Source: Theobroma cacao (taxonomy: Eukaryota; Streptophyta; Magnoliopsida; Malvales; Malvaceae). Taken from it: a DNA stretch of 64,000 nucleotides. Each line of letters begins with the position of its first letter. Positions within the stretch are counted from its first letter, which is position 1. Below the pieces are notes generated by a model that saw only the letters and a program-made list of their open reading frames with translations, was not told the DNA's origin and searched no databases. The stretch covers positions 36,866,917 through 36,930,916 of the forward strand of contig NC_030854.1 of assembly GCF_000208745.1 (NCBI RefSeq), in the 5' to 3' direction. Shown one piece after another: positions 21,041-32,951 of this stretch. Position numbers and translations under genes: made by a program.

Positions 21041-21661
21041 TACTGTTACATACCATTACCAAAGTTTAGACCAAGATTTCATGGTAACTGTTGAATTTAG
21101 ACTTACAATGAAGACTTGCAACCTTGTCTTCTGTCAAATGCCCATGCCTCACTGTTTTTGTCTTGGTTAATGTTAGTTATGCACCTAATGCATGTTTTGA
21201 ATTGATGTTTAGGCCCTGTTATGAGAAACAGTATTGCAGTGTAAAAGCTATGTTTAAACTTCCTTTTTAAAGTTTTCCATTTTACACATACTTCAGTTAA
21301 TGAATATCATGCTCGGTTGCCTTAGTTCTGTTATCTGCTCTTCTTTTCTGTTTTGTTTTCTGATGGCTGCATGCCTTACTGATATTGAGCTGTTGTAGTA
21401 ATGCTTATTGATATTGAATGTTGAGCTTCACTTAAGCTATAAAACAACGGTAACTTTGAAATGAACAGACCATGTTGCTGGGAAAATCTTAAACAGGTTG
21501 TTCCAATTTAGGGGTATACAACAATAAATTCCCCTCCCTCCTTCCCAACAACATCAACAGAAGAAAAAGAAAATTAAAAAAAAGAAGAAGATGAATTCAA
21601 ACAGCAGTTCTTCAATAACTATGCAATCTCGCTACTTATTAAATGCCTTGTATATTAACTG
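21041..21661. other. 3' flank of B6 and AMT downstream region
   Basis: 21060-21460 repeats the 3' flank found after B3 and B5 (tttcatggtaactgttgaat, then aatgcccatgcctca, tgttttgaattgatgtttaggc), marking the end of the F-box array. 21461-21661 is AT-rich and lies just downstream of the minus-strand transporter, so it probably holds its 3' UTR. No gene seen. Confidence 0.55.
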
Positions 21662-23280
21662 TCATGCCATTTGAACTTCACCTATGGATTCAGATCCTAC
21701 ATACGAGAAATCATCTGTATCATACACTTTATTATGTTTAGAAGTGACAAATCTCTCTCCATCATGCCATAAAGCAAAGGCTTGCTCACCATGGACGGTA
21801 TCATCACCAATTTCCAATTCTTCATCCGATAATCTTAATGGGACTATTAACCCAATGAACCAACAAATGATGCTAGTCATAACGATATTTAAGACAATCA
21901 CAAACAGCATGGCTGCTAGTTGGATTCCCATCTGTTTAAATCCGGAAGAAGTTCGACCATTCTGTAGACCATATGCTAGGCCAAGGTATTTTTCCCAATC
22001 CGGCGCCATGTAGAAAAGACGGCATAGTTTTGGGACCGCAAAGAAGCCTGTGAGGATGCCTCCTAGGCCTCCTGCAATAGCATGAGTGTGGAAAATGGCC
22101 ATGGGGTCATCAACCAGCTTCAACAGCTTAACCTTCTTATGGAGCACCATCATCGTGTACCATGGAACACTTCCTGAGATTATCCCCATTAGGATAGCCG
22201 CCCAGCACTGGACTACACCTGTTAAATGCTCAGTTTAGTATATAAAAAATATTATTGTCATTGATTATATTGTTTTCATTTTCCTGGAGCAAAGAAATGA
22301 ATCAGGTAAAGATTTTATACCCGCAGCTGGGGTGATGCAAACCAGGCCAGTGATCATGCCCTGGATGGCGCCAAGCACGGAGGGCTTCCCAAAGAAAAAG
22401 CTGTCAAGGAAGAGCCATGTCAATAGGCTGGTGGCAGTGCAAACGTGGGTGTTAAGGACAGCGAGAGCTGAAACAGTACTGGCCGCGAACGTAGCTCCGC
22501 CATTGAATCCACTCCACCCCATCCAGAGCAATCCTGCTCCCGCAAGCATCAGGATTATATTGTTTGGAGGGAAACTGTCCCTGTCCTTCTGTGCTCTGGG
22601 GCCAACCTGGAAGAAATCATCAGATTCAATGGCCTTTTCAGAAAAGCCAACTTTCCACAGAATGTTGCATTGGTGCTTACCCAAAATGCTGCAGTGAAAC
22701 CAGCAACTCCTGCTTAAAGGTGAATAACAAATCCACCGGCGAAATCTATAACACCTAGCTTCGCCAACCACCCTTCCGGACACCATATACTAAAAGCTGC
22801 TATTGTATACGAAAATGTAAACCATAATGGCACAAACAATATCCATGCACGAAAATTCATTCTCCCTAAAAGTGCTCCGGCTATTAAAACCAATGTGATT
22901 GCTGCAAACACTGACTGGAAAAACACCATTGTCGCTGTAGGAAAGTACCCCAGAAACGCTCGCCCCAGCAAGAATTTCTCATCTAATGCAACAGCTGGTT
23001 TTCCTAGGAAAAACACAAGTTTGTCACCGAATGACATGCGGAAACCCCAACCTACCCAACACACGAGAACCATCGCAAAGGCATAAAAGGCCATGAAAGC
23101 AGAGTTTATCGCCCATTTCTTTTTCACCATGCTTCCATAGAGGATCACAAGGCCAGGGATGCTCTGGAGGCCTACCAGGGTTGCCGCCGTTAGCTGCCAT
23201 GCATTGTCACCTTTGTTCATCCACTCAGGTCTAGCCTCATCAGGTAAAAGGTTGGAAGGTAGCTCCATGGGAATGAACAA
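21662..23280 (-). pseudogene. AMT2/AMT3-type ammonium transporter with in-frame stop
   Basis: Three exons on the minus strand: 23280-22681, 22606-22321, 22218-21662, all with GT..AG borders, 481 codons in total, normal for AMT2-type Amt/Rh family channels. These move ammonium/ammonia across the plasma membrane. Visible family marks: [14 protein letters not shown] start, [69 protein letters not shown] with first pore His at about 187, [34 protein letters not shown] with second pore His at about 341, and a hydrophilic C-tail. Codon 189 is TAA (22716-22714) where relatives have Ser (VIHLS.GVAGF). Every other part is open, so this is a very recent null allele, a sequencing error, or a transcript that needs readthrough. 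I also note ATG alternatives at residues 1 and 5. Confidence 0.85.
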
Positions 23281-23884
23281 ATGAGGAAACGTTTTCTTTG
23301 ATATGGATTCTGGCTTTACAAATGTCTAACTATAAAGTTGATTTGAAGTCTAAATGGGGAAGAAATTTAGTGAGTGTACATAGCTGTTTTGTATGCATTT
23401 GCCTGGATGTGTTTTTTATTTACATGTATTGGTATTAAGGCCCTGAGGCCGGCCATGCAGGCAAGTTGGCATCATCTTTGAATTTTCTTCAGTACTTGCT
23501 GAAATGGACAGTAAACATAAAAGCATATTTAATCTTAAAGGTGCTTGTTAAGATTCCTACTGAAGAAAATATGTTCGTTCTTTTTTTGTTTCAAGTATAA
23601 CAAGAATCTCCTCTTTCTTTCTTATTGATTCATCGCCTTTCATTTGTCTGACTAACACGGAAGCTTGTTTTCATTCTTTGACAGGGTGTTTCATGATTTC
23701 TGCTTGAAGTTATGTAGGAGTTGATGTGACCCTTTTTGTCCCTCTTTCTTGGCAGTGCCGGCTTGGCCTCAAGATGGCAATTAGCAAGGCAATTAGCAAG
23801 GCAGGGCAACAACCCATTCAGACATCTTGGCTAGGCCCTGCAACTGAGGCTTTGATTCTTTTCCCTTCCAGTTTCTAATTGGTC
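23281..23884. other. Upstream region of the ammonium transporter
   Basis: Expected promoter and 5' UTR of the minus-strand transporter. AT-rich, with a short tandem repeat at 23776-23805 (ggcaattagcaaggcaattagcaaggcag). No clear TATA element was fixed and no ORF is supported. Confidence 0.4.
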
Positions 23885-24288
23885 AATTTAAGAAACTGCT
23901 ATTTTCAGGGGACAAAAGTCTGTCAGGGGGCTTAATTAGCTGGTGGCACCTTTTAGAGGAAGGAAGGTTTCTGGCGTGGCAGCTGATGCTTGAAAAGTGA
24001 TTAAACGGTGTGAATTTATCCTTTTGTAAATGGGTTATGGGAGGTATGGGGATACCTCATGCTGTAGGGGAGCTCTTGGGAGCTTTTTATCGTGTACAGG
24101 AGCCATGAGTTCCCTGGTTTTTGTATAGTGTTTTAGGTGAACTTTTGAAGGAGATTCTGGGTTGTTATTCTCACGATCAGAGAGTGACAGCCATGAATTT
24201 TCCTTTTCACTTCCAGAGGTGAAGATTTTTATCTCTCTTTGGCTTCAATATATTATTAAATTTCAAAAAAAAAATTTAAGAAACTGCT
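23885..24288 (+). mobile_element. LINE-like retroposon with 16-bp target duplication
   Basis: Body 23901-24272, ending in ttcaatatattattaaatttc plus an A-run. It is flanked by perfect 16-bp repeats aatttaagaaactgct at 23885-23900 and 24273-24288 (the last As of the tail overlap the second copy). The 3' A-tail shows plus orientation. No ORF and no A/B-box pattern was recognised, so a 5'-truncated LINE 3' UTR is favoured over a SINE. Confidence 0.85.
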
Positions 24289-26572
24289 TCCCTGTATGAG
24301 ATTGTCTCCACCACTTACATTCTTCCTTACTGTTTTTCTCCTGGAAAAGAACAGGTATTAGAATGAAACAAACACAAAGAGAAATGTCAAACAGCGCCCT
24401 CAATCAAGTCCAAGCTCATGGGACTAGTTTCCGGAAAGCTTTCAGACTGGCAAAAGTAGAACTTTAGCCAACCTGACCCTTACGGCAACTGTTTATATTC
24501 AAAACTATTTCGCCTATCATAATTTACTAAATGAAATCCATTAACCAACACAGAAAGAGAAAGAAAACAACAATAATAAAAAAAATCATTATGTAATTAT
24601 TCCATGTGACATTTTGATACGAGTGTCGTGGAAATATTTGTTTGATTTATTTACCCGAAAATTAAAAAAAAAATCTTAATTGATGGATACGGAACAGAAA
24701 ATTTTGTCAAAGTGCCGTGTTCATCACAAGTTTGAAATATAATGCAATTTTACGAATAAGCTGACAACAAATGGTTATGAACTAATAAAAGAAAGTCCAC
24801 CTTCTCTATGTTGAAATTGTACGGCATACAGACCAAGTTCAAGGAAAGAAGAGAAAGTTGCACATTGGCTTGGTCCCTAGTCTGGGTCCAATTTGCTTAA
24901 GATCAGTTTCAAATAATCACATAATTAATTAATAGTACTATATATCATTTAACAAATATCTTAGTGTTATAACCACTTGGATTTATTTTAAATTCTTAAG
25001 GGTAAGATGAGATTTAGGTACAAAGCATATGTTTGAGCTGTCATAATTAATTATTGACTTTCTCGATTTACTTTATTTCTTTGTGCCTAAAATTAAAATT
25101 CAAACACGATTAAATCGATAGCTATACTAATTTTTCTCAAGAAATTTATTTCCATAATAAAGAATTGCAATGAACTTGAATTATTTCAAAAGTTTAACAA
25201 ACTAATCGATGAATACACATTGGTCAAGAAAAGAAACCATTAAATTATATGGCATTCGATCATTACGAAGTTCCAGAATTCTATTTGAATTAGTCAGTCT
25301 CAGTTCGTCAACCACTACTCCCCTTATCAATTCAATTAGCATGTTGAAGTTTCTTTGCATGGACAAACTGATGGAGACAACGAATTAAAACCATAGCAAA
25401 TAAAAAGACTAACAAATCTCAAGAAATTGACAGATCAATGTAATTCAAAAATTAATATATAAACACCATTTACAGTGTGTTTTTTTTAATTTCTTCGTGT
25501 GGTAGTTAGCACCGACTAAGATATGTTTGATAACATACTTTTCCCCACGAAAGATTCAATTGTAAAGTGTTGAAAAAGACATCAAATAATAAATTAATAT
25601 TTTATATCATTTAAAATTAATATTTTATATTTCATTCGAATCAAATTAATCATTTCATTGATATTTTTTTACGTGTTACGTTAAAAGTTTATTGTTTTTA
25701 TTGTGAAAGGGAGTTTTATTTCTCTTCGTTGATCCAGTCGTGATAACTTGGTGAATTTTTTTCTACTCTCCAATTATCACAAAATATTAGTATAACAATT
25801 TTTAAAATGTTGCTGACATAGATAAGGCTAAGCAAAAGCTTTAATTTTGGAGTTTGCTGATTTTATCAAAGGTCAAAAAGGGGAAATTCACAACATGAAT
25901 GGGGAGAAGCTATGAACCTAGCTTGCATTTTCTTTGACAAACTAAAAAGTCTGTCTATATTTGCCACTTGCCCCCACTTGGCTTGTAGAGGGTTTGGCTG
26001 AAGAATGGTACCAATACAACTCATAGTGCTCTACCCATTTAGCCAAAAGAAAAAAAAAAGGGAAAAGAAAAGAAAAGAAAAATTCTACTATCTGATTTTG
26101 AGGCAAATTTTCAGGGCTAAAATCCCCTGTTTTCTAGTATTAAATGAAATTTCTGGGGTATTTGATAAAGTGTAATTTAATTTAACTTTTGTCCCCCAAG
26201 TTGGCGTGACTTGCAACTCAATGCAGCTAGCTCTTAGCAAAACTAGGTAATAGTTTATATCCCAAGGCCGTATGCGCATGCATCACCCAGAAAATATGCA
26301 TGCATGGAAAGATTAATTTCATGGTCCAAATGGTGAATAGTCATATATTATTAATGGGAACAAAAATATTCACATGTCATTATAATGCTAGGCAAGCTGC
26401 AAAAGGCCTAATTCCTTTTGAAAAATATCATGGAAAACGTCATTGAATATGACCCCAAAAACCAATCACGAGACTTTTGAATGGAAATGGACTTTGAAAT
26501 TAATTAATAAAACCCAACAACTTTCAGGAAATTCACTCACTGCAATTCTTCTGGTCTTCATCATTGTTTCAC
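24289..26572. other. AT-rich intergenic, nothing recognised
   Basis: Long spacer between the transporter and the calmodulin-like gene. Only short chance ORFs and A/T runs (for example purine-rich aaaaagggaaaagaaaagaa near 26050). Upstream regulatory sequence of the calmodulin-like gene probably lies toward 26500. Confidence 0.45.
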
Positions 26573-26579
26573 TATAAAA
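26573..26579 (+). promoter_or_regulatory. TATA box of the calmodulin-like gene
   Basis: TATAAAA at 26573-26579, 136 bases before the ATG. With the usual plant spacing of about 30 bases, transcription would start near 26605-26610, inside the 28-bp duplication. Confidence 0.55.
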
Positions 26580-26588
26580 TGCTTTGAA

Positions 26589-26644
26589 CCTCTTGTGATT
26601 CAACATAAGTTCTAGCCCTCTTGTGATTCAACATAAGTTCTAGC
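26589..26644 (+). repeat. Perfect 28-bp tandem duplication in the 5' leader
   Basis: Two identical units, 26589-26616 and 26617-26644, each cctcttgtgattcaacataa followed by gttctagc. They lie between the TATA box and the ATG of the calmodulin-like gene and so span the predicted start site and leader. Confidence 0.9.
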
Positions 26645-26715
26645 CGGTACCCAAGCATTCTTCACTGTTTCTTTCTGTTATTTTCAGCTGGGTGTTTTTA
26701 CATTGATTAGCAAGC

Positions 26716-27484
26716 ATGGGAGAAGTCCTGACTGAAGAACAGATTGCTGAGTTCCAAGAAGCCTTCTTTCTCTTTGATAAAGATGGTGATGGTAACGTTT
26801 CTTCTCTATCTTTCTTAAGATATGTTCTTCTGTTTAATGGGAAAATAGCGCCCTTATGCTTTTCTGTTTAATTACTTCTGGACTGATTTGTTAATTAATA
26901 CTATAGGCTGCATAACCATGGAAGAACTGGCTATCGCGATCAAGTCATTGGATGAGAATCCGACAGAAGAAGAGCTGCAAAACATGATCAATGAAGTTGA
27001 CACTGATGGTAATGGAACTATAGAATTCGGGGAATTCTTGAATCTCATGGCAAGGAAAATGAAGGTAATGCATATGTGGTGTTACCAGCTTGATAATACA
27101 GTTTAATTTTTAGCAGCAAGCAAGACTGATTACGTGAATTTTTTTCTATTGCACTTTGCTCATAGGAAGCAGAAGCAGAGGAGGAACTAAAAGAAGCTTT
27201 CAGGGTATTTGACAAGGATCAAGATGGCTACATATCGCCTTTTGAGGTTGATTAATTCTTCAATTAACCCTTCAAATAGGACATTGATTTGCAAAAAAAA
27301 AAAAAAGGTACCTTATATTCTTCTTTGTTAATTTTGAATGTATTTGCAGTTGAGGCAAGTGATGATCAACTTAGGAGAGAAGCTGACAGATGAAGAGATA
27401 GAGCAGATGATTAGAGAGGCAGATTTGGATGGAGATGGTCAAGTTAATTATGAGGAATTCGTTAGAATGATGTTGGCTGCTTGA
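26716..27484 (+). CDS. Calmodulin-like Ca2+ sensor, CML8/CML11 type
   Basis: Four exons: join(26716..26791, 26907..27064, 27166..27246, 27350..27484), 149 aa, all borders GT..AG. Four complete EF-hand loops: DKDGDGCITMEE (21-32), [12 protein letters not shown] (57-68), [12 protein letters not shown] (94-105) and [12 protein letters not shown] (130-141), with Asp first and Glu last in each. Cys27 in the first loop is a plant calmodulin hallmark. The sequence departs from canonical plant calmodulin ([34 protein letters not shown]) and resembles Arabidopsis CML8/CML11. Role: Ca2+-dependent binding and regulation of target proteins in cytosol or nucleus. Nearby ACA pumps are a known class of calmodulin targets, but a specific link is only inference. 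Confidence 0.95.
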
Positions 27485-28470
27485 CCAACTACTTCTCCTG
27501 CAACTTAATAGGTTTAAAGTATTTTTTTTTAATAATTAAAAGAAAGGAGATTCGAATCCTATTTTTTAAATAGGGAATCATACATCAACTAATGAGCTAA
27601 ATGCTCATGTGCTAGCATTAAAGTATTGTTTTACAACTTAGGTTGCATGCGTTTAGATTCATCAATATGCCCATGTATTTATAAGTTAAACTTCTTTGTA
27701 TACTTAAATTAAGAATAGGAAGGGCTGACCAGAGAATATGACTAAGGAAATGAAAATTGATTCTTGTAACCTTGATATAATATTATAGAAATCTGTACTA
27801 TTTTGAGGCCAATTAGTAGGATTAATTACATTGGATTCGACTTGATGATAGAGTTTTCAATAATGTTCTATAATTTTGATGAATAAGGAAGTGCTTAATG
27901 ATTGTAGAAACTAGAAATATTGGATCATTGATCTCATCAAACGATTCAATCTGACAAATTTTTGTAAGCAATTGAAGCATATATAGCAAATTAAAAAGGC
28001 TGGCACCAAGCAACCCAAATGAAGATAAGCCCACCAAATCCTAATTGAGCCTGGGCCAGGCTAGATGAGGAAAAACAATAAGTTATTAGATTAATTAAAA
28101 CGAATAAGACTTGCTAAAATTTAGCATGCAACAAGGTTGTGGCCTAAGTGGGGCAAAAGGATGGTTTTCCTATTCATCTTAATAATCTAGGCATGACAAC
28201 GGGGTAGGGCGAGATGATTTTTTGACCATTCCGAACTCAACTCTACTCTTATCTTTTCTTAATTCAAACTCGTCCCGCCACAATATTGAATTGAATAAAA
28301 ATTTTGTGTCTCCATTTGGTATCTCTATATTGACGTCTCTTTCTTATTATTATGTCATTTGTCCACTCTTTGCATTGAAAGCTAATCGCAATACACTCTA
28401 AATGGCTAAATCCAAGTAAGATGTTGATAAATAAAAGGGTAAGCATGTGACATAATAATATGAAAGAGAT
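27485..28470. other. AT-rich spacer with a possible orphan hAT end
   Basis: Holds the 3' UTR of the calmodulin-like gene and AT-rich DNA. At 28188-28290 the text taggcatgacaacggggtag, then caaactcgtcccgcc, resembles the terminal part of plant hAT-type elements, but no matching second end was found. No gene seen. Confidence 0.4.
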
Positions 28471-30454
28471 ATCAAATGTAAGGATGTCAATGGATACCCT
28501 ATCAGAGGGTAGCCGCGGATACTCGACCCAGTTACACCGAGTTAAAGTACTCAATAAACAGGTTCGAAACAAGTTCGGATAGTGATTTCATTATCCGAAT
28601 CGAGTTCAGGTAGGATTCGGGTATCACTTTTTAGGTACTCGTTACCCGAACCCGATTATATAATATTTGAGTTTCGCGAGTACTCGTCCCGAACCCAATT
28701 ATAATACCCGTATATACATTTTATTATTATTTAAATAATTGAATAAAAATGATCCACTTTTATCATGTGGGCAAATAATTTCTTTTATTAAATGTTGACA
28801 AATATATTAAAAATATGATTAGTCAAATTATTAATGTGATGAGATTAATATATATAAATTAAAAAATTATTAGATTATTAATTAAATATGAATATCATAT
28901 CATATTACAAAGGAATATAATTACTATTATATAAATTTTTAATATAAATGTATTTACTTTTTGTTTTGTATTAACATTACAAAAATTATAACTTATAATA
29001 TATCTGCTTAAAGTGAGTCTTTGAGTTTAGAATAGTTTTGAAATCTAATTATTTTTTAATTTCATATAATTAAAGATAAACTTTTATAGTTAATTAAATT
29101 AATTCATTAAATTATGATTATTAATTAACTTGAAATGTTTTTAAATATATATACATTATATATNCACTCCTTGCCGACTGCCTCGGTGTCGCCCCAAGCC
29201 CCACGCCCTTGTTCTTCCCCAGTTGTCGGCCTACCACACCACACTCAGCTCCTTCATCAATTCATCTTTCTTTTCTCCCCAACCACCCAGCCATAGCCAC
29301 GCCTTGCCGGCTGCCTTGGTGTCGCCCCAAGCCCCACACCCTTGTTCTTCCCTAGCTGCCGGCCTACCACGCCATGCTCGATTCCTTCATCAGTTCATCT
29401 TTCTTTTCTCCCTAGCCGCCCAGCCACAGCCACGCCCTGCCGGTTGCCTCGGTGTCGCCCCAAGCCCCACGCCCTTGTTCTTCCCCAATTGAGATTTTGG
29501 TATAGGATTTTGTTAAACTAGGTTCATTCTTAATAATTGTTATGCAAACAAGATTTTCTGCTTCAATTAGTATTGTTTGTTACTGAAAAATGATACTAGT
29601 TTATTGACTGCTTCAGACAGTTTTTTGGAGTTGATGAGTTGCTATTGTTTCAAATCTTTGATCCAAAACTCTTTGTAGTCAGAATCTTCTCAACATAAGT
29701 TTTCTGTAATGATATATTATCCTCAAGGCTCACTCTGTGCTGAAGTTAATTGATGGATGGAGATATTCAAGTGTAGACCCTAGGAATTAATGGAACATGC
29801 CAATGTCAATGTTGTCATTAGTTTACTCGAGAGTTTTTCATTACCCTAAATTGCAATAAGTACTTTCAGACTTGACTTTTGGTAAGAATGCTGTTGTTTG
29901 GTTCCCACCATTTATGCCTTACACATGTGATGTGAGAGCAACCCATGTCTTACACTGTAAGGGTCAAGAACCTAAATAAGAAAAATTTTATGTATAGTTA
30001 TTTAAATTTATATCGTTGTATGAATATTTGTTTTAGTTATTTAAGTTTATATTGTTATTTGGATATTTATTTTTAGTTATTTAAGTTTATGTTTAAAATC
30101 TTTGTTTTTGATTATTAAATTTAAATTTTGATTATTTGTGTTTTTTTATTAATTTAATTAATAGTTAATTTTATAAAATACGTAGAGAAATATTATTGTA
30201 CATGTATACGGATTCGGGTTCAGGTAATTGGGGATCCATGAATAAGATTTTAATAAATTTTTTATCTAATAAGGTTTTCAAACAAGTTAGGGTAAATATG
30301 GGTAGTACAAATGTAATAAGATTAGGATTAGGGTAGTAATTTTTAAAATTATTTGAGTAGTTAATAGAATTCGGGTAATTGATTTTTTATAGGGTTAGGA
30401 TTCGGGTACTTCAAAATTAACGGGTAGCCTACCCTTGACACCCTTAATCAAATG
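28471..30454. mobile_element. hAT-like DNA element with 8-bp target duplication
   Basis: Perfect 8-bp direct repeats atcaaatg at 28471-28478 and 30447-30454 bracket 28479-30446. The ends are inverted: 5' taaggatgtcaatgg against the reverse complement of the 3' end taagggtgtcaaggg, 13 of 15 matching. Subterminal repeats of the cgggta/tacccg type occur at both ends (cgttacccgaacccg near 28640; gattcgggttcagg, ggattcgggtacttc near 30210-30405). An 8-bp duplication and this terminal sequence fit the hAT superfamily. No transposase ORF is present, so it is non-autonomous. Its interior holds a GC-rich tandem repeat and about 500 bases of ordinary-looking sequence. Confidence 0.85.
29171..29490. repeat. 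GC-rich 133-bp tandem repeat, about 2.4 units
   Basis: Units begin at 29171, 29304 and 29437 (ttgccg(g)...gcctcggtgtcgccccaagc, then cacgcccttgttcttcccc), period 133. Base composition is far more GC- and C-rich than the surrounding element. An N at 29164 sits just outside the left edge, suggesting assembly difficulty or a joined gap, so the true copy number may be higher. An 89-codon ORF (29223-29492) follows from the composition. Confidence 0.85.
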
Positions 30455-32916
30455 AGGACAGAAGATTTTTATTCGGCTATAGTAGATCTTAGATTAATTT
30501 AGACACCAAAATATTACAAAATAAATAATTTACTTATTGGTGGGTTAATATATTTTTTGGCAACTAAATTGGAACATATATGGTTTTGTTTCCGAAGGCC
30601 CTGGAATTGGTAGTTTTCGAGCTTGTCGAGATAAGTAGTTTTCTTACTTCGCATATGCATGTCTGAGGCACAAAATCAGTGGGTGATGTAGGGGTGCACG
30701 ACCTGTCCATGCCAGGTTTTAAACCTGTATAGTCTTTGATCTGGGGTGTGTGCTTTGCTTACAGTAAGGATGGTGGTAAAAAGATGCTACGGGTTTCTTG
30801 GCTGTTTTGGAGTCTTTACCGTGTGCGTTGAGTCAAAAGCTGTAACGTCGCATCGAACCTGTTGTCGAAATTTCATGAAAATAGATTTAAATCGACATTT
30901 ATTATCTTCGATTTCACCCTTAATATTTTGAATTAACTCATCTTGATTTTTTTTTAAAAATCCAAATTGTCGAACCGACACAATTGTCAAATTCATCGGC
31001 ACCAACTAACACCATTATGAGAAATCTAGTTAGAATAGCGAGAAGATCTTCCCATTCAGACAGCTTTAGGAAAATTCATCTCTTTTTACTGGTTATTTTG
31101 TACTGTAAGACCTTCCTCTTATTTCTTGAACATAGGGCTTCAATTTGCCTTCATTGATAGGAATTAACACAAGTAATCCGAAATTATATAGGTCATTTAG
31201 TTCCCGACCCATATATGCTAAGATAAGATATCCTATTCTATAAGGATCGTACACTAAAAATTAATTCCAATAAAAAGTTACGAGTGTAAAATTATTGTCA
31301 ATCGAAATGAATGAATTTATCAATTGATTTAATCTCTCGTTAATAAATGAGTCAATTGACAGATTAAGTGCATACTCACTGTGTACTTTAGACTTCACAT
31401 AGAAGGAAAAGGTAACCAATCGGATTAATTGCTATTAGTGGAAAGAAACTCATATGATTCTTTCTCATATGTCAAAAGCAAAAGGCCATCTTCTACTTAA
31501 AATAGTTTAAAGTTGAAGCTCGATTCATCTTTCTCTCATATACTTTCCTTTAGTCTTCCTCCTTAATGTTGACATTGCATCTTCCAATTCCATAGGAAAA
31601 AGAGGTGGAGAGAATTACTTGTAAGGAAAGACTTGAGTTAAAAGGATACCACGAATCTAGGCTATAGCAAAAGGTACAAGTAAAAGCAAAGTAAGAAAGT
31701 AAGAAGATAGGTATATAGATTAATTAATATTTAGTGCCATGAATTAATTTAACTATCCTTCTTCTTTCTAATTATATATTGGGAAGAAGGAAGATTTTTT
31801 CTCTAGTAGTGTCGCTTTCTTCTTTAACAAGGGTGGAAAACTAATGCACCGGCTTAGAAAAATGAGTCTAGGGCATTGCAATTGGTAGTATATATACAGA
31901 CTTAAAGGGTAAATGCAATTGGCCAGGGAAAGTTGATTTAACCCCAAGAATTTCATTGACCTTAGAGTGCAAGGCATCTCAAAAGAATGCTTGACTAAAG
32001 TGGATTCTTGCCTAGCAATAGTATTTCACTCAAGCAATGATACTGAAGAAGAATATTATTGCCTCTACGTCTTGCCTACGAAGAGCCAAACTGATAGCCA
32101 AAATCAAATTGTGGCATCTTAGTTTGAATTCAGTATTGTTGAAAAAAGAAAGTCGTGTTTTTTCGAGAAAAATATTTAAATTTATTTTTTTGAAAAGAAA
32201 TATGCATATTTACTATTAAACCCAATATTCGGATGCATAAAATATGTTTTTTTAAATTAAATAAAATAAAAAAAAAAAGCTTTAGACTAAATAATTGAAA
32301 GGCTAAGGGAATTAGTGAGAAACGTGCTTCGAAGGCAAATGGAGATGCCTTATCCCATCAAGGTGTGGAGGAATCCACTTTCTTTTTTATTATTATTTAA
32401 ATTTTTCTTAAGAATGTTTGGTAGAAGGAAAGGGGAAAGAAAAGGAAAGAAAGAGAAAAACCTAATTTTTTGCCTTTTAATTAAAATGATGAAGATGAAA
32501 GGTTGAAAGAAAGCAAATTTATTTTTATATCTTGTTGCCTCCTGTTCTTCTTTTCCTAACCATATCTAGTAGAATCTAACTACTGTGTTAATCGGATTAT
32601 CACACTAAAATTTTAAATTTAAGCTTAAAGGTTCTCAGAATTCAAATTCCAAGTTTGGGTTTGAATTTTTTGGATCTTTTTATATAAAAAAATGGTGGAA
32701 AAGTCCTGCTATGTACAATAAGGAAATCAGTGGGAACTTGCTATATATGGTGCATAATGCACATGCTTCTTAGTGAAAATATTTGATTCTATAGGACCTT
32801 CTCTTTCCCGACATGTATACATCTCTCTTTGGAAGTTCTTTTCAACATGTTTCTGCTATTACCCAAAGATCACTCCTATGATTTTTTATTGCCAACATTA
32901 AACTATCCATAAATGG

Positions 32917-32951
<35 letters not shown>

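Noticed and set aside
29223..29492. 89-codon Pro/Ala/Leu-rich ORF
   Set aside because: Follows from a GC-rich tandem repeat of 133 bases, which is not a multiple of three; not a protein gene.
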